Position numbers and translations under genes: made by a program. From Verrucomicrobiota bacterium (GTDB lineage Bacteria; Verrucomicrobiota; Verrucomicrobiia; CAIQCK01), in NCBI GenBank assembly GCA_016222825.1, contig JACRQF010000010.1:434001-498000 (forward strand): 64,000 bases of DNA. The letters are read 5' to 3'. Shown here piece after piece: positions 25,269 through 33,916 of the stretch. How positions within the stretch are numbered: the stretch's first letter is position 1; every line of letters starts with the position of its first letter. Under the pieces are notes generated by a model that saw only the letters and a program-made list of their open reading frames with translations, did not search any database and had not been told where the DNA came from.

Positions 25269-26459
25269 CTATTCGACGATCTCAGAAATACGGCCCGCGC
25301 CGATGGTCCGGCCGCCCTCGCGGATGGCGAACCGTTGGGTTTTCTCCATGGCCACCGGGCTAATCAGCTCGATGTCCACGCTGACGTTGTCGCCAGGCAT
25401 CACCATCTCGACGCCCTTGGCAAGCTTCATCACGCCCGTCACGTCGGTCGTGCGGAAGTAATACTGCGGCCGATAGCCGTCGAAGAACGGCGTGTGGCGA
25501 CCACCCTCTTCCTTGCTCAGCACGTAAACCTCCGCCTTGAACTTCTTGTGCGGGGTGATCGAGCCGGGCTTGGCCAGCACCTGGCCGCGCTCGACGTCGG
25601 TCTTCTTGATGCCGCGGAGCAGCACGCCGACGTTGTCGCCAGCCTGCGCGCTGTCGAGAAGCTTGCGGAACATTTCAATGTCGGTGACAACCGTCTTCTG
25701 CGTGTCGCGCAGGCCGATGATCTCCACCTCTTCCATGCGGTTCATCTTGCCGCGCTCCACACGACCGGTCACGACCGTGCCGCGACCTTCAATGTTGAAC
25801 ACGTCCTCGATGCTCATCAGGAACGGCTTGTCCAACTCGCGCATCGGCTCCGGAACGAACTCGTCCAGTGCCTTCATCAACTCGGCAATCGAAGCCTCGC
25901 CGGCCGGGTCGCCCGCCATCGCCTTGGTCGCGCTGCCGCGCACCACCGGGGTCTTGTCGCCGGGATATTCATACTTCGTGAGCAGCTCGCGGATTTCAAC
26001 CTCGACGAGGTCGAGCAGGTCTTTGTCGTCCACGAGGTCAACCTTGTTCAGGTAAACCACAATCGCCGGAACGCCAACCTGACGGCCGAGCAGAACGTGC
26101 TCGCGCGTCTGGGGCATCGGACCGTCCGCCGCACTCACCACCAGAATCGCACCGTCCATCTGCGCCGCGCCGGTGATCATGTTCTTGATGTAGTCAGCGT
26201 GGCCGGGGCAGTCAATGTGAGCGTAGTGGCGCTTGTCGCTCTGATACTCGACGTGCGACACCGCAATGGTCACGGTCTTCGTGTCATCACGCACCGTGCC
26301 GCCCTTGGTGATGTCGGCGTAGGAAATACGCTGCGCCAACCCCCGGCGGGCTTGCACCTCGACGATGGCCGCCGTGAGGGTGGACTTACCGTGGTCAATG
26401 TGTCCGATCGTGCCGACGTTAACGTGCGGCTTCTCTCGCTTAAATGATTCCTTTGCCAT
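25269..26459 (-). CDS. tuf: Translation elongation factor Tu with divergent switch I
   Basis: EF-Tu delivers aminoacyl-tRNA to the ribosome. The 396-residue protein has [14 protein letters not shown] (P-loop, with Ser where most EF-Tu have Thr), [23 protein letters not shown] and the normal domains II and III. Switch I is unusual: the common ARGITINTSHVEY is replaced by [14 protein letters not shown]. It keeps the effector Thr before Ile but loses the Arg-Gly pair. I believe a related form occurs in other PVC-superphylum bacteria but cannot check. A clear AGGAG precedes the start. No second tuf lies beside fusA. Confidence 0.97.
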   Translation of the reverse strand: MAKESFKREKPHVNVGTIGHIDHGKSTLTAAIVEVQARRGLAQRISYADITKGGTVRDDTKTVTIAVSHVEYQSDKRHYAHIDCPGHADYIKNMITGAAQMDGAILVVSAADGPMPQTREHVLLGRQVGVPAIVVYLNKVDLVDDKDLLDLVEVEIRELLTKYEYPGDKTPVVRGSATKAMAGDPAGEASIAELMKALDEFVPEPMRELDKPFLMSIEDVFNIEGRGTVVTGRVERGKMNRMEEVEIIGLRDTQKTVVTDIEMFRKLLDSAQAGDNVGVLLRGIKKTDVERGQVLAKPGSITPHKKFKAEVYVLSKEEGGRHTPFFDGYRPQYYFRTTDVTGVMKLAKGVEMVMPGDNVSVDIELISPVAMEKTQRFAIREGGRTIGAGRISEIVE

Positions 26460-26514
26460 TGTGTCTCCTGCTCTTTTCGCTCTGCTTGTTTTTAATTCAC
26501 GTTCGCTGTCAAAC

Positions 26515-26590
26515 TGGAGCCTGCGATCGGGATTGAACCGATGACCTCGTCCTTACCAAGGACGTGCTCTACCAACTGAGCTACGCAGGC
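26515..26590 (-). tRNA. tRNA-Thr (anticodon GGT)
   Basis: The minus strand gives a 76-nt cloverleaf with acceptor GCCTGCG and encoded 3' CCA. The anticodon stem CGTCC/GGACG has loop TTGGTAA, giving GGT. It is the first gene of the tuf-secE-nusG cluster, 55 bp upstream of the tuf start. Confidence 0.97.
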
Positions 26591-26785
26591 ATCAGTTCAA
26601 CCGCATCCAAAGTCGCCCGCGCGCGGCTTCTTTTTCCGTCTTACGCCAGCCGAGTAAAAAAGAAAAAACACCGCCTCGTTTTGCTCCGCTGCGGGATTCA
26701 AAACGCGATGCGGGCTTAACAGCCTTCTTACTCGTTCTTTACCGCTACTTGCGTCGCCAATTCTTCTGATGCAACGCGGCCCGTC

Positions 26786-26813
26786 ATACTAGCGAAATTC
26801 TCTTTTCTGTCAA
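26786..26813 (-). promoter_or_regulatory. Sigma-70 promoter of the tRNA-Thr/tuf cluster
   Basis: On the minus strand a perfect TTGACA (complement 26808-26813) and TAGTAT (complement 26786-26791) are separated by 16 bp of AT-rich sequence. They lie about 200 bp upstream of tRNA-Thr. The rest of the 418-bp tRNA-Thr to 27009 divergent region holds no gene I can support. It presumably also holds the plus-strand promoter for the HAD-Nudix gene, which I could not place. Confidence 0.7.
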
Positions 26814-27008
26814 CAGTTGTTCGCAGATTTTTTGCTTTTCCACAACCGACTGGCCTTGTCTCTCCCTTCCCGTCCGAATTCTCATCGTCCTCGCCACGCC
26901 CCTCCCTCTCAAAAACCCATCGTGTCCACTGCTGCAACCGCACCGTGCCGGCATCGCGCGAGATTCCCCTTTTGCGTTTCGCGGTTCCGTGGTTATCGTG
27001 AGCGCGGC

Positions 27009-28076
27009 ATGTTGGAACTGAAGAACATCGAATCGCTCATCCTCGACTGGTCGGGGACGATTGTGGACGACCTCACGACCGTCTGGGACGCGACCAATTA
27101 CTGTTTTCAAAAGTTCGGCGTCGCGCCCATCAGCCGGGAACAGTTCCGCGAGGAGTTCTGTCTGCCGTTCATGCCGTTCTACCGGCGCTACCTGCCGACG
27201 CAATCGCTGGAGGAGATTGACCGCTATTACTTCGAGCGCTTCAACGCCATCCAGGACAACGTCGGCTTGTTGCCGCATGCACGGGAGTTTCTCGACTTTG
27301 CCCGCAGTCGCGGCCTGCGGATGTTCGTGCTCTCAACGATGGACCCGGTGGTGTTCGAGCGGTTGTGCGAACGGCTCGGCATCAGTCATTTCTACGAGGG
27401 TGCCTATGTCGGCATCATGGACAAGATGGGGGAAATCCATCGAGTCATCCAGAGCAACAACCTCGACCCAGCGAACACGCTTTACGTCGGCGACATGGTC
27501 CACGACATCGAGACAGCACGGCACGGCGGCGTGAAGTCATGCGTCGTGCTCACCGGCTTCGACAAGCTGGAGAAACTGCGTCCCGCCGGTCCCGATCTCA
27601 TCGTGGAGCATCTCGGCGAGTTGCGGCAGATGTTCGAGCGGTCGCTCGGCCCGCGCGTGCCGCAAGCGGAACGCCGCCAGCCGATTGTCGCAGTCGGCGC
27701 GCTCATCTTCAACCCGCGCGGCGAATGCCTGATGGTGCGCACGCCAAAGTGGAATCGCTCCTGGGGCATGCCCGGCGGCAAGGTCCGCTACGGCGAAGCG
27801 ATGGAAGCGGCGTTGGCGCGGGAGATGAAGGAGGAGACGGGTCTGGATGTGCGCGACATTCAGTTCGTGATGGCACAGGACTGCATCGAGCCGCCGGAGT
27901 TTTATCGGCGGGAGCATTTCCTGCTGCTGAGCTTCGCATGCAGGGCCGACGCGACGACGGTGCGGTTGAACGAGGAACTGGAAGATTTTCGTTGGCTTTC
28001 GCCGGAGGATGCTCTTAAGCTGGAATTGAACAAACCGACACGGATTGTGATAGAAACCTATGCTCGTCTCACGTGA
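27009..28076 (+). CDS. HAD-family hydrolase fused to a Nudix hydrolase
   Basis: The 355-residue product joins two hydrolase domains. Residues 1-215 are HAD-like: motif I LILDWSGTIVDD (Asp13 nucleophile, but Ser15 where phosphatases have the acid/base Asp), VLSTMD for motif II, and YVGDMVHDIETA for the last motif. Residues 225-355 are Nudix, with a complete box GKVRYGEAMEAALAREMKEE followed by TGL. The translated frame is open upstream, but MLELKNIESL is the natural HAD start. The Asp-to-small-residue change recalls phosphonatase-type HADs (DWAGT). The substrate may be a nucleotide sugar or sugar phosphate; this is inferred from the SIS gene nearby. Confidence 0.85.
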   Translation: MLELKNIESLILDWSGTIVDDLTTVWDATNYCFQKFGVAPISREQFREEFCLPFMPFYRRYLPTQSLEEIDRYYFERFNAIQDNVGLLPHAREFLDFARSRGLRMFVLSTMDPVVFERLCERLGISHFYEGAYVGIMDKMGEIHRVIQSNNLDPANTLYVGDMVHDIETARHGGVKSCVVLTGFDKLEKLRPAGPDLIVEHLGELRQMFERSLGPRVPQAERRQPIVAVGALIFNPRGECLMVRTPKWNRSWGMPGGKVRYGEAMEAALAREMKEETGLDVRDIQFVMAQDCIEPPEFYRREHFLLLSFACRADATTVRLNEELEDFRWLSPEDALKLELNKPTRIVIETYARLT

Positions 28077-28461
28077 AGTCAGGCCCGGCGCGGCGCCCGT
28101 CGAGATTTTTGAGGACGTGATCGTCATCAAAGACCTCGAAGTGTGGTGCCACGTCGGCGTCACCAACGAGGAGCGCTCCCAGCGCCAGAAGCTGCTGGTG
28201 ACGATGGAAATGACCCGCGACCTCAGCATGGCCGCCCGCACCGACCAGCTCGTGCACTCCATTGACTACCAGCGCGTGTGCGAGAAGGTGAAACAACTGG
28301 TGCTGGAAAAAAGCTGGCGGCTGATCGAGGCCATGACTGGCGACATCATCCAGTCCCTTCACTCCAACTTCCGCTTCTCCAACGTGTCGGTTGAGATCAG
28401 GAAGTTCGCGCTCCCTGATACTGCCTACGTTGCCATTCACATGTCGCGGCAGCGCCCGTGA
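28060..28461 (+). CDS. folB: Dihydroneopterin aldolase family protein
   Basis: FolB converts 7,8-dihydroneopterin to 6-hydroxymethyldihydropterin in folate synthesis. The 133-residue protein shows IKDLEVWCHVGVTNEERSQR, holding the substrate-binding Glu, and VSVEIRKFALPDTAYVAIHM, holding the catalytic Lys. Its start overlaps the end of the HAD-Nudix gene by 17 bp, so the two are coupled. It has a 12-residue N-terminal extension relative to typical FolB. No other folate genes are visible nearby. Confidence 0.85.
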   Translation: MLVSREVRPGAAPVEIFEDVIVIKDLEVWCHVGVTNEERSQRQKLLVTMEMTRDLSMAARTDQLVHSIDYQRVCEKVKQLVLEKSWRLIEAMTGDIIQSLHSNFRFSNVSVEIRKFALPDTAYVAIHMSRQRP

Positions 28462-28483
28462 CAACGTCCTCTGCCCTCCCCTC

Positions 28484-29044
28484 ATGAATTACGCCGCTTC
28501 TTACCTGACCGATTTGCAGCAACTCCTCGGCCGCCTCGACAGCGTCGCCATTGACCGCGCGGTTGACGCGCTCCGCGAGGCCCGCGACCGCGACCGCCGC
28601 GTGTTCGTCACCGGCAACGGCGGCTCTGCGGCTATCGCCAGCCAGATGGTCGTGGACATCGGCAAAGGCGCGTCGCTGGACCGCCCGAAGCGTTTCAAGA
28701 TCATCACGCTCACCGACCAGATTCCGTGGATCACCGCGCTGGCCAACGACATCAGCTACGACGTGGTGTTCCTGGAGCAGTTGAAGAATTTCGCCGAGCC
28801 GGGCGACGTGCTGATCGGCATGAGTTGCTCCGGCACCAGCAAGAACGTCGTGTTGGCCCAAGAGTGGGCGCGCAAGAACGGCCTGCGCACCATCGGCCTC
28901 GGCAAGGACACGCCGACGCCGTTGCGCGCAGCGAGCGACATCTACGTGCCGATTCCCAGCACGCACTACGGCCGGCTGGAGGACAGTTTCTTCATCGTCA
29001 CGCACATCCTCTGCTACGCTTTCATAGACAACCCGAAGTTCTAG
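28484..29044 (+). CDS. SIS-domain sugar-phosphate isomerase, GmhA-like
   Basis: The 186-residue product is a single SIS domain. The phosphosugar-binding stretches GNGGSAAIASQMVVDIGKG and GMSCSGTSKNV are typical of phosphoheptose isomerases (sedoheptulose 7-phosphate to heptose 7-phosphate). The frame is open 31 codons upstream, but MNYAASYLTDLQQLL is the family-like start. With the HAD-Nudix gene two genes upstream it could form part of a heptose or related nucleotide-sugar route. The true substrate cannot be told from sequence. Confidence 0.82.
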   Translation: MNYAASYLTDLQQLLGRLDSVAIDRAVDALREARDRDRRVFVTGNGGSAAIASQMVVDIGKGASLDRPKRFKIITLTDQIPWITALANDISYDVVFLEQLKNFAEPGDVLIGMSCSGTSKNVVLAQEWARKNGLRTIGLGKDTPTPLRAASDIYVPIPSTHYGRLEDSFFIVTHILCYAFIDNPKF

Positions 29045-29115
29045 TCGCGGCCGTGGCGCGGTTGCAGGGCAAATACGTTGGGTGTGCGGCGCGGAAGCGA
29101 ACGAAAGGAGCGGTT

Positions 29116-29514
29116 ATGTTCAAAAGCATCGAACACATCGGCATCTTGGCGCGCGACAGCGCGGCGCTGGCAAAATGGTATCGTGAGACGCTCGGCTGGG
29201 CCGTCGTTCTCGACAACAAGGAAACGCCCCCGGCCTTCTTCCTCGCCACCAAGGACAGCAGCATGGTCGAGATCATCCCCTGCAAGAAAGCGTATCCCGA
29301 AACGACGCCGGCACTGAACGACCCGGGACTGCGCCACCTCGCCATTGCCGTGGACGATTTCGACAAAGCCTACGCCGTATTGCAGGCGAAGAAGGTGAAC
29401 TTCATGGAGCCGCCCAAGGAAGGCGCCGGTGGGGCGAAGGTTGTCTTCTTCCGCGACCCGGAAGGCAACATTCTCCACCTCATCTACCGGCCGACGCCGC
29501 TATATAAACCGTAG
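29116..29514 (+). CDS. VOC (glyoxalase/bleomycin-resistance) superfamily protein
   Basis: The 132-residue protein has two beta-alpha-beta-beta-beta modules. Candidate metal ligands are His in IEHIGI, Glu in MVEIIP, His in LRHLAIAVDD and Glu in DPEGNILHLIYRP, which is the standard VOC pattern. A strong AAAGGAG lies 6 bp before the ATG. The longer upstream frame is an antisense-free extension across the SIS gene and is not used. The substrate is unknown; lactoylglutathione lyase or methylmalonyl-CoA epimerase are possible family members. Confidence 0.85.
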   Translation: MFKSIEHIGILARDSAALAKWYRETLGWAVVLDNKETPPAFFLATKDSSMVEIIPCKKAYPETTPALNDPGLRHLAIAVDDFDKAYAVLQAKKVNFMEPPKEGAGGAKVVFFRDPEGNILHLIYRPTPLYKP

Positions 29515-29543
29515 CCTGCGACTCCGTTCGCGGGTCTTGTAAC

Positions 29544-31001
29544 ATGGCCTACTCCTCTCTGCGCGAATTCGTCGAGCGCCTCGACCGCGAGGGCGAACTG
29601 ATTCGTGTGCCGTTCGAAGTGGACCCGGTGCTGGAAATCACCGAGTTCGCTGACCGCCAGATGAAATGTCCCGCAGGCGGCAAGGCGCTGCTGTTTGAGA
29701 AGACGAAAAGCACGCAGTTTCCGCTGCTCATCAACGGGTGGGGTTCCGAAAAGCGGATGTCTCTAGTTCTGGGCCGCACCGTAACCGAGTGTGCCGACGA
29801 AATGGCGTCGTTAATGAAGGCCAAGCCCCCAACGAGTTTCGGCGAGGCCATGAAGCTCCTCGGCACAGCACTGGACCTACGCCACGCCAAACCCAAGAAC
29901 GTCGCCAGCGGCCCATGCAAGGAAGCCGTGCTGAAGGGCGACGCGGTGGACTTGGCTCAACTGCCGGTCCAAAAATGCTGGCCGGACGACGCGGAGCGAT
30001 TCTTCTCACTGCCGATGGTTTTCACCGCGGATCCCGACACCGGCGCGCGCAATGTCGGCATGTATCGGATGCAAGTGATTGACCGCCAGACGACGTTCAT
30101 GCACTGGCAGATGCACAAGACCGGCGCGCGTCATTTCCGTCGGCACGCCGAGCTTGGCACGCGGATGCCCGTGGCCGTTTGTCTCGGCGGCGATCCGGTT
30201 TATACCTTCTGCGCCACCGCCCCGCTGCCGGACGGCGTGGACGAGATGATGCTCGCCGGTTATCTGAGACAGAAGTCAGTGGAGTTAGTGAAGTGCGAGA
30301 CGATCCCGCTGGAGGTGCCAGCGGACTGCGACTTCGTCCTCGAAGGTTACGTGGACCCGAAGGAACCGCTCGGCATGGAAGGCCCGTTCGGCGATCACAC
30401 CGGCTACTATACGCTGCCGGAGCCGTATCCGCGCTTTCACATCACGGCGATCACGCACCGGCGCGACGCGATTTATCCGAGCACCATCGTCGGCCGGCCG
30501 CCGATGGAGGATTTTTATCTCGGCGACGCCAGCGTGCGGCTGTTCCTGCCGATGTTCAAAATGAACTTCCCCGAACTGGTGGACATGTGCCTGCCGGCAG
30601 AGGGTGCGTTCCACAACATGGTAGTCGTCTCGATCAAGAAGGGCTTCCCCTACCACGCCATGAAGCTCATGCACGGCCTCTGGGGCATGGGCCAGATGAT
30701 GTTCACCAAGTGCATCATTGTCGTGGACGAGGACGTGAACGTCCGCAATCTGAGCGAGGTTGCATTCCGCGTTTGCGCGAACGTGGATCCCGCGCGCGAC
30801 ATCGTCATGACCAAAGGCCCCGCTGACGTGCTCGACCATGCGACGCCGGTGTTGGGCTTCGGCTCGAAGATGGGCATAGATGCCACCCACAAGTTCCCCG
30901 CCGAGCGCGACACCCGCCCCTGGCCGCCGATCATCAAGATGGACGACGTCGTGAAACGGCGGGTGGATGAGTTGATGCAAAAGCTGGCTCGCCGCGACTA
31001 G
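29544..31001 (+). CDS. UbiD-family (prenylated-FMN) decarboxylase
   Basis: UbiD enzymes use prenylated FMN for reversible decarboxylation of aromatic or acrylic acids. The 485-residue protein begins SLREFVERLDREGELIRVPF, typical of UbiD. It contains GMYRMQVIDRQTTFMHWQMH and the block EGPFGDHTGYYTLPEPYPRF with the active-site acidic residue. No UbiX flavin prenyltransferase is in the window. A role in quinone biosynthesis (UbiD/MenD-type) or in aromatic acid catabolism is possible. It lies 29 bp after the VOC gene. Confidence 0.88.
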   Translation: MAYSSLREFVERLDREGELIRVPFEVDPVLEITEFADRQMKCPAGGKALLFEKTKSTQFPLLINGWGSEKRMSLVLGRTVTECADEMASLMKAKPPTSFGEAMKLLGTALDLRHAKPKNVASGPCKEAVLKGDAVDLAQLPVQKCWPDDAERFFSLPMVFTADPDTGARNVGMYRMQVIDRQTTFMHWQMHKTGARHFRRHAELGTRMPVAVCLGGDPVYTFCATAPLPDGVDEMMLAGYLRQKSVELVKCETIPLEVPADCDFVLEGYVDPKEPLGMEGPFGDHTGYYTLPEPYPRFHITAITHRRDAIYPSTIVGRPPMEDFYLGDASVRLFLPMFKMNFPELVDMCLPAEGAFHNMVVVSIKKGFPYHAMKLMHGLWGMGQMMFTKCIIVVDEDVNVRNLSEVAFRVCANVDPARDIVMTKGPADVLDHATPVLGFGSKMGIDATHKFPAERDTRPWPPIIKMDDVVKRRVDELMQKLARRD

Positions 31002-31014
31002 CCGCGCGCACTTC

Positions 31015-32277
31015 TCATTGCCGGGCTGCCCACACCTTGAAGTGCGTGTAGCTGCACTCGCCGGTGTGTGACATCTGGCGCAGACTGACGTAGCCCTCCT
31101 TCAGCACGGGGCCAAAGGTCTTGCCGTCGTCTTCCCAGCGGACCTCGATCTTGCCGTTGGCCTCGACCGTGATCTGGTTGCCGAGCTTGAGCACGCGGAT
31201 GCAGTGCGGACCGGCGCCCTGGCCGGCGATGAAGTCGCGGCCCATCGCCACAAGATGGAAGCCGTGGTTCTTGCGGATGTGCGACGTGCCGCGCGCCTCG
31301 CCGCCGGAGGTGATCGCCCAGTAGGACGTGTGGTAGTTGTTGATCTCGCCGCTGTGGTAGGTCTTGAACTCGCCGTCGCGCATCGGCTGGCTGAGATCAA
31401 AGATGCTCCCGCCGTCGCGGCCTTTGGCGGCGAAGAAGACGATGTTCAGCCCCTTGTTCGAGTCGGCGGGCGACACGCCGAACTCGATGAGCAGGTCGGC
31501 GGGGAACTCGCGCGTGTTCCAAAACACGAGATGGCCCGCGTCGTTCTTCAGGAACAACCGGCCGTTCTCGACGCGCGCGCTGGCCTTGCCTTCGAGCACC
31601 CAATCCGTGCCTTCCGGTTTGCGCGCGCGCTTGCCGTCGGTGAACAGCTCGGCCTCCTTGACGAACTTCAGCGGCTTGGAGAAATCGATTTCGTAGAGCA
31701 ACTCCAGCTTCAACTTCGCCAAGTCCAGCCCGCGCGTCGCGTCGGAGGTGTCCGTCATCTCGATGGTCTTGCCGCGGCCGGCCTTGATGCTGAGGGTGGG
31801 CGGCTGCTTGCCTGCCCCAACGGGATCCTTCGCAAACAACAGGCGCACGGGCAGGCTCTTGATTTCGTCCCGGCTCAACCGGTCGTCACGATTTGCATCG
31901 AGCTTGCCGAAACACCGGTCGCAGCCTTGCTCGTATTCCGCTTCCGACAGGACCTTGTCGCCGTTGGCGTCCAGGGTCAGCAGAATGGACTTGATGGCCA
32001 CGGCGGCGGCGCTCCCCGCAATATCGCCCCATTGCCTGCTGATCGGCTCGGCCAGCCCCTCGATCTCCACTTCCGTGATCTTGTTATCGTAGCTCTTGTC
32101 CATTTCAACGAAGCCTCTTGAGACCGCGGTCTCAAACTCGTCCCGGTCAAGCGAACCGTCGTTGTTGGCGTCGAATTGCAGCAGGAGGTCCGCGACGGTG
32201 TTCATGCCGGGCAAATCCATCGCGCCAGACGAACCAGCCAGCAACAGGGCGGCGAGGAAGATGAGGGTTTGTTTCAT
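31015..32277 (-). CDS. Secreted EF-hand protein with DUF1961-like C-terminal domain
   Basis: The start at 32277 gives a signal peptide (MKQTLIFLAALLLAGSSGA) and 420 residues. Residues 20-165 hold EF-hand loops: DANNDGSLDRDEF, DANGDKVLSEAEY and DANRDDRLSRDEI. The C-terminal 220 residues (KLELLYEIDFSKPL onward, with WNTREFPADLLIEFGVSP and GEINNYHTSYW) resemble the DUF1961/concanavalin-like glucanase group. A calcium-responsive extracellular polysaccharide-binding or lyase-like role is inferred. The frame is open 35 codons upstream, but that part is intergenic-like. Confidence 0.78.
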   Translation of the reverse strand: MKQTLIFLAALLLAGSSGAMDLPGMNTVADLLLQFDANNDGSLDRDEFETAVSRGFVEMDKSYDNKITEVEIEGLAEPISRQWGDIAGSAAAVAIKSILLTLDANGDKVLSEAEYEQGCDRCFGKLDANRDDRLSRDEIKSLPVRLLFAKDPVGAGKQPPTLSIKAGRGKTIEMTDTSDATRGLDLAKLKLELLYEIDFSKPLKFVKEAELFTDGKRARKPEGTDWVLEGKASARVENGRLFLKNDAGHLVFWNTREFPADLLIEFGVSPADSNKGLNIVFFAAKGRDGGSIFDLSQPMRDGEFKTYHSGEINNYHTSYWAITSGGEARGTSHIRKNHGFHLVAMGRDFIAGQGAGPHCIRVLKLGNQITVEANGKIEVRWEDDGKTFGPVLKEGYVSLRQMSHTGECSYTHFKVWAARQ

Positions 32278-32338
32278 GGCGGCCGATTTCATACTCTCTG
32301 ATGAGGACGATTTCCAACTCAGAACGTTTTCCGACGAG

Positions 32339-32411
32339 AATCGTAGCCCGCCACTCCGTGGCGGGAATCCTGACATTATCACTTCCCGCCACGGAGTGGC
32401 GGGCTACGATT
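32339..32411. repeat. REPIN-like paired palindrome (GTAG-headed)
   Basis: A perfect 29-bp inverted repeat (arms 32339-32367 and 32383-32411) is separated by 15 bp. Each arm carries GTAG followed by its own foldback CCCGCCA-CTCCG-TGGCGGG. This matches the layout of REP units with a GTAG tetranucleotide, mobilised in trans by RAYT transposases in other bacteria. The right arm ends at the stop codon of the downstream DMFase-like gene. Confidence 0.75.
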
Positions 32412-33907
32412 TATTGCTTCGTGCTGATGCCCCGCTTCAACAGATTGTGCATGATCTTCTGCACACGCGGGTCGGGGCCGTGGGGGCGGCTCCAGTGGCT
32501 CCACGGCAGCGTGTGGCCGGGCGGCATGGAGAGCGCCTGCACCCAGAAGATGCTCGCGGCGTTGAAGACAAAGTTCTTCTTCGGGCCGGGGAAGATCGTC
32601 GCGGTCCAGTGGGCGGGAGTTTCGCCGCCGGCCCAGACGGTGCCTTCGGCGACGACTTCGAGGCCGGGAATCTTCGCGGGCGCGCCGTGATGTTCCCATC
32701 CGACGAGGCCGGGGATGGCGTCGCCTTTCTTCATGCCGGTGCCGGCGAAAATCCAGTGGTTCGGCTTGGTGCAAATCCAGTCACCGCCGCCGTTGAACGG
32801 GATGATCGTGCGCGCGCCGATGATGAGGCTCTCGTCGGGGCCGATGCGCCGCCATTCCTTGGTCATGATCTTCTCGGCTTTCGCCATGTCTTCATCGGTG
32901 AATCCGCCAAAGTGTCCGGTGCGGGTGATGATGCGATTGGGGCGGCCGGCGGCGGACGGGGAGAAAGGTGTGACGCCGAAGACGGAGTTGCCGCTAAGCC
33001 AGAGGAAATTGACGCCCGCTTCGATGGCAGCCTTCGCGGCGTCGTATTGCCGCACGTCCCAATACTCATCGTGGCCGACGCTGATGAAGGTCTTGCAGCG
33101 CGTGATCTGCGACGCGTCGAGGCAGTCGCAGTTGCAGCAATAGGTCACGTCGTAGCCGTGCTGTTCGAGGAAGTAGGCCAGCGGTTGCTCGAACGACAAG
33201 AACTCGCCGGAGCCGACCGAGAGCGGGTCGTTGACGATGCCGGTGTATTGCGCCTGGCGTCCGTAGGGCCGGTCGAAGCTCGAAGCCACTTCGCGCGCAT
33301 GTGCCCCGCGCGGGTCGGTGTAGAGCGATTCGTTGATGGGCCAGCGGTTGTAAGCCTGCCAGGTGTTGTCGCTGCACTGGAACAGCACGTCGGCCTTGCG
33401 CGTGTCGCGGACGATGAAGATGACGTAGCTCTGCCAATACGGCTTGTCCTCGGCGTCGGGCAGCGTCGTGAGCCGGCCGAGATAAACACCGCTCACCCAG
33501 TCGGCGGGAATCTTCAGCGTCGCGGACGGTTTCCAGCGGCACTCACGCAGCCGCTTCTCGCCGATGGGCGGAATGGGCTGCGCCGCGCCCTGCAACGGAC
33601 CGAGCGTCGTCATCAACCGCGCGCCGCGCCCGCCGTAGTAACCGGTGCGGAAGATCTCGATCTTGAACTTCGCCGGCGGATCGGTGCTGACCATGATGTC
33701 GAGCGGCTCGCCCGCGAGCACAGACTGCTTCGAGCAATACCCCTCGACCCACGGCGAGCGGTAGTTGTTCTTGTCGGTGCGCACGCGCGTGAGCTGCCAG
33801 TCGAGCGCGCCGGGCTTCTGGTTCTCGTCGCGGATGAGGTTGGACTGCGCCGCGTCGAGCGCGCCGGAACAAGCGAGAAGCAAGGAAAGAAGAAGGCATG
33901 TTTTCAT
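32411..33907 (-). CDS. Secreted DMFase large-subunit-like protein, copy A
   Basis: The 498-residue product has a signal peptide (MKTCLLLSLLLACSGALDAA) and then resembles the C-terminal catalytic region of N,N-dimethylformamidase beta subunits. Diagnostic segments are FRTGYYGGRGARLM, FIVRDTRKADVLFQCSDNTW, FDRPYGRQAQYTGIVNDPLS, SVGHDEYWDVRQ and SGNSVFGVTP. DMFase holds a mononuclear iron; GHDEYW probably contributes a ligand, but this was not mapped. It is closely similar to the adjacent copy, and the two form a tandem pair 9 bp apart. The real substrate is unknown; export argues against cytoplasmic DMF catabolism. Confidence 0.82.
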   Translation of the reverse strand: MKTCLLLSLLLACSGALDAAQSNLIRDENQKPGALDWQLTRVRTDKNNYRSPWVEGYCSKQSVLAGEPLDIMVSTDPPAKFKIEIFRTGYYGGRGARLMTTLGPLQGAAQPIPPIGEKRLRECRWKPSATLKIPADWVSGVYLGRLTTLPDAEDKPYWQSYVIFIVRDTRKADVLFQCSDNTWQAYNRWPINESLYTDPRGAHAREVASSFDRPYGRQAQYTGIVNDPLSVGSGEFLSFEQPLAYFLEQHGYDVTYCCNCDCLDASQITRCKTFISVGHDEYWDVRQYDAAKAAIEAGVNFLWLSGNSVFGVTPFSPSAAGRPNRIITRTGHFGGFTDEDMAKAEKIMTKEWRRIGPDESLIIGARTIIPFNGGGDWICTKPNHWIFAGTGMKKGDAIPGLVGWEHHGAPAKIPGLEVVAEGTVWAGGETPAHWTATIFPGPKKNFVFNAASIFWVQALSMPPGHTLPWSHWSRPHGPDPRVQKIMHNLLKRGISTKQ

Positions 33908-33916
33908 GTGTGTCTC

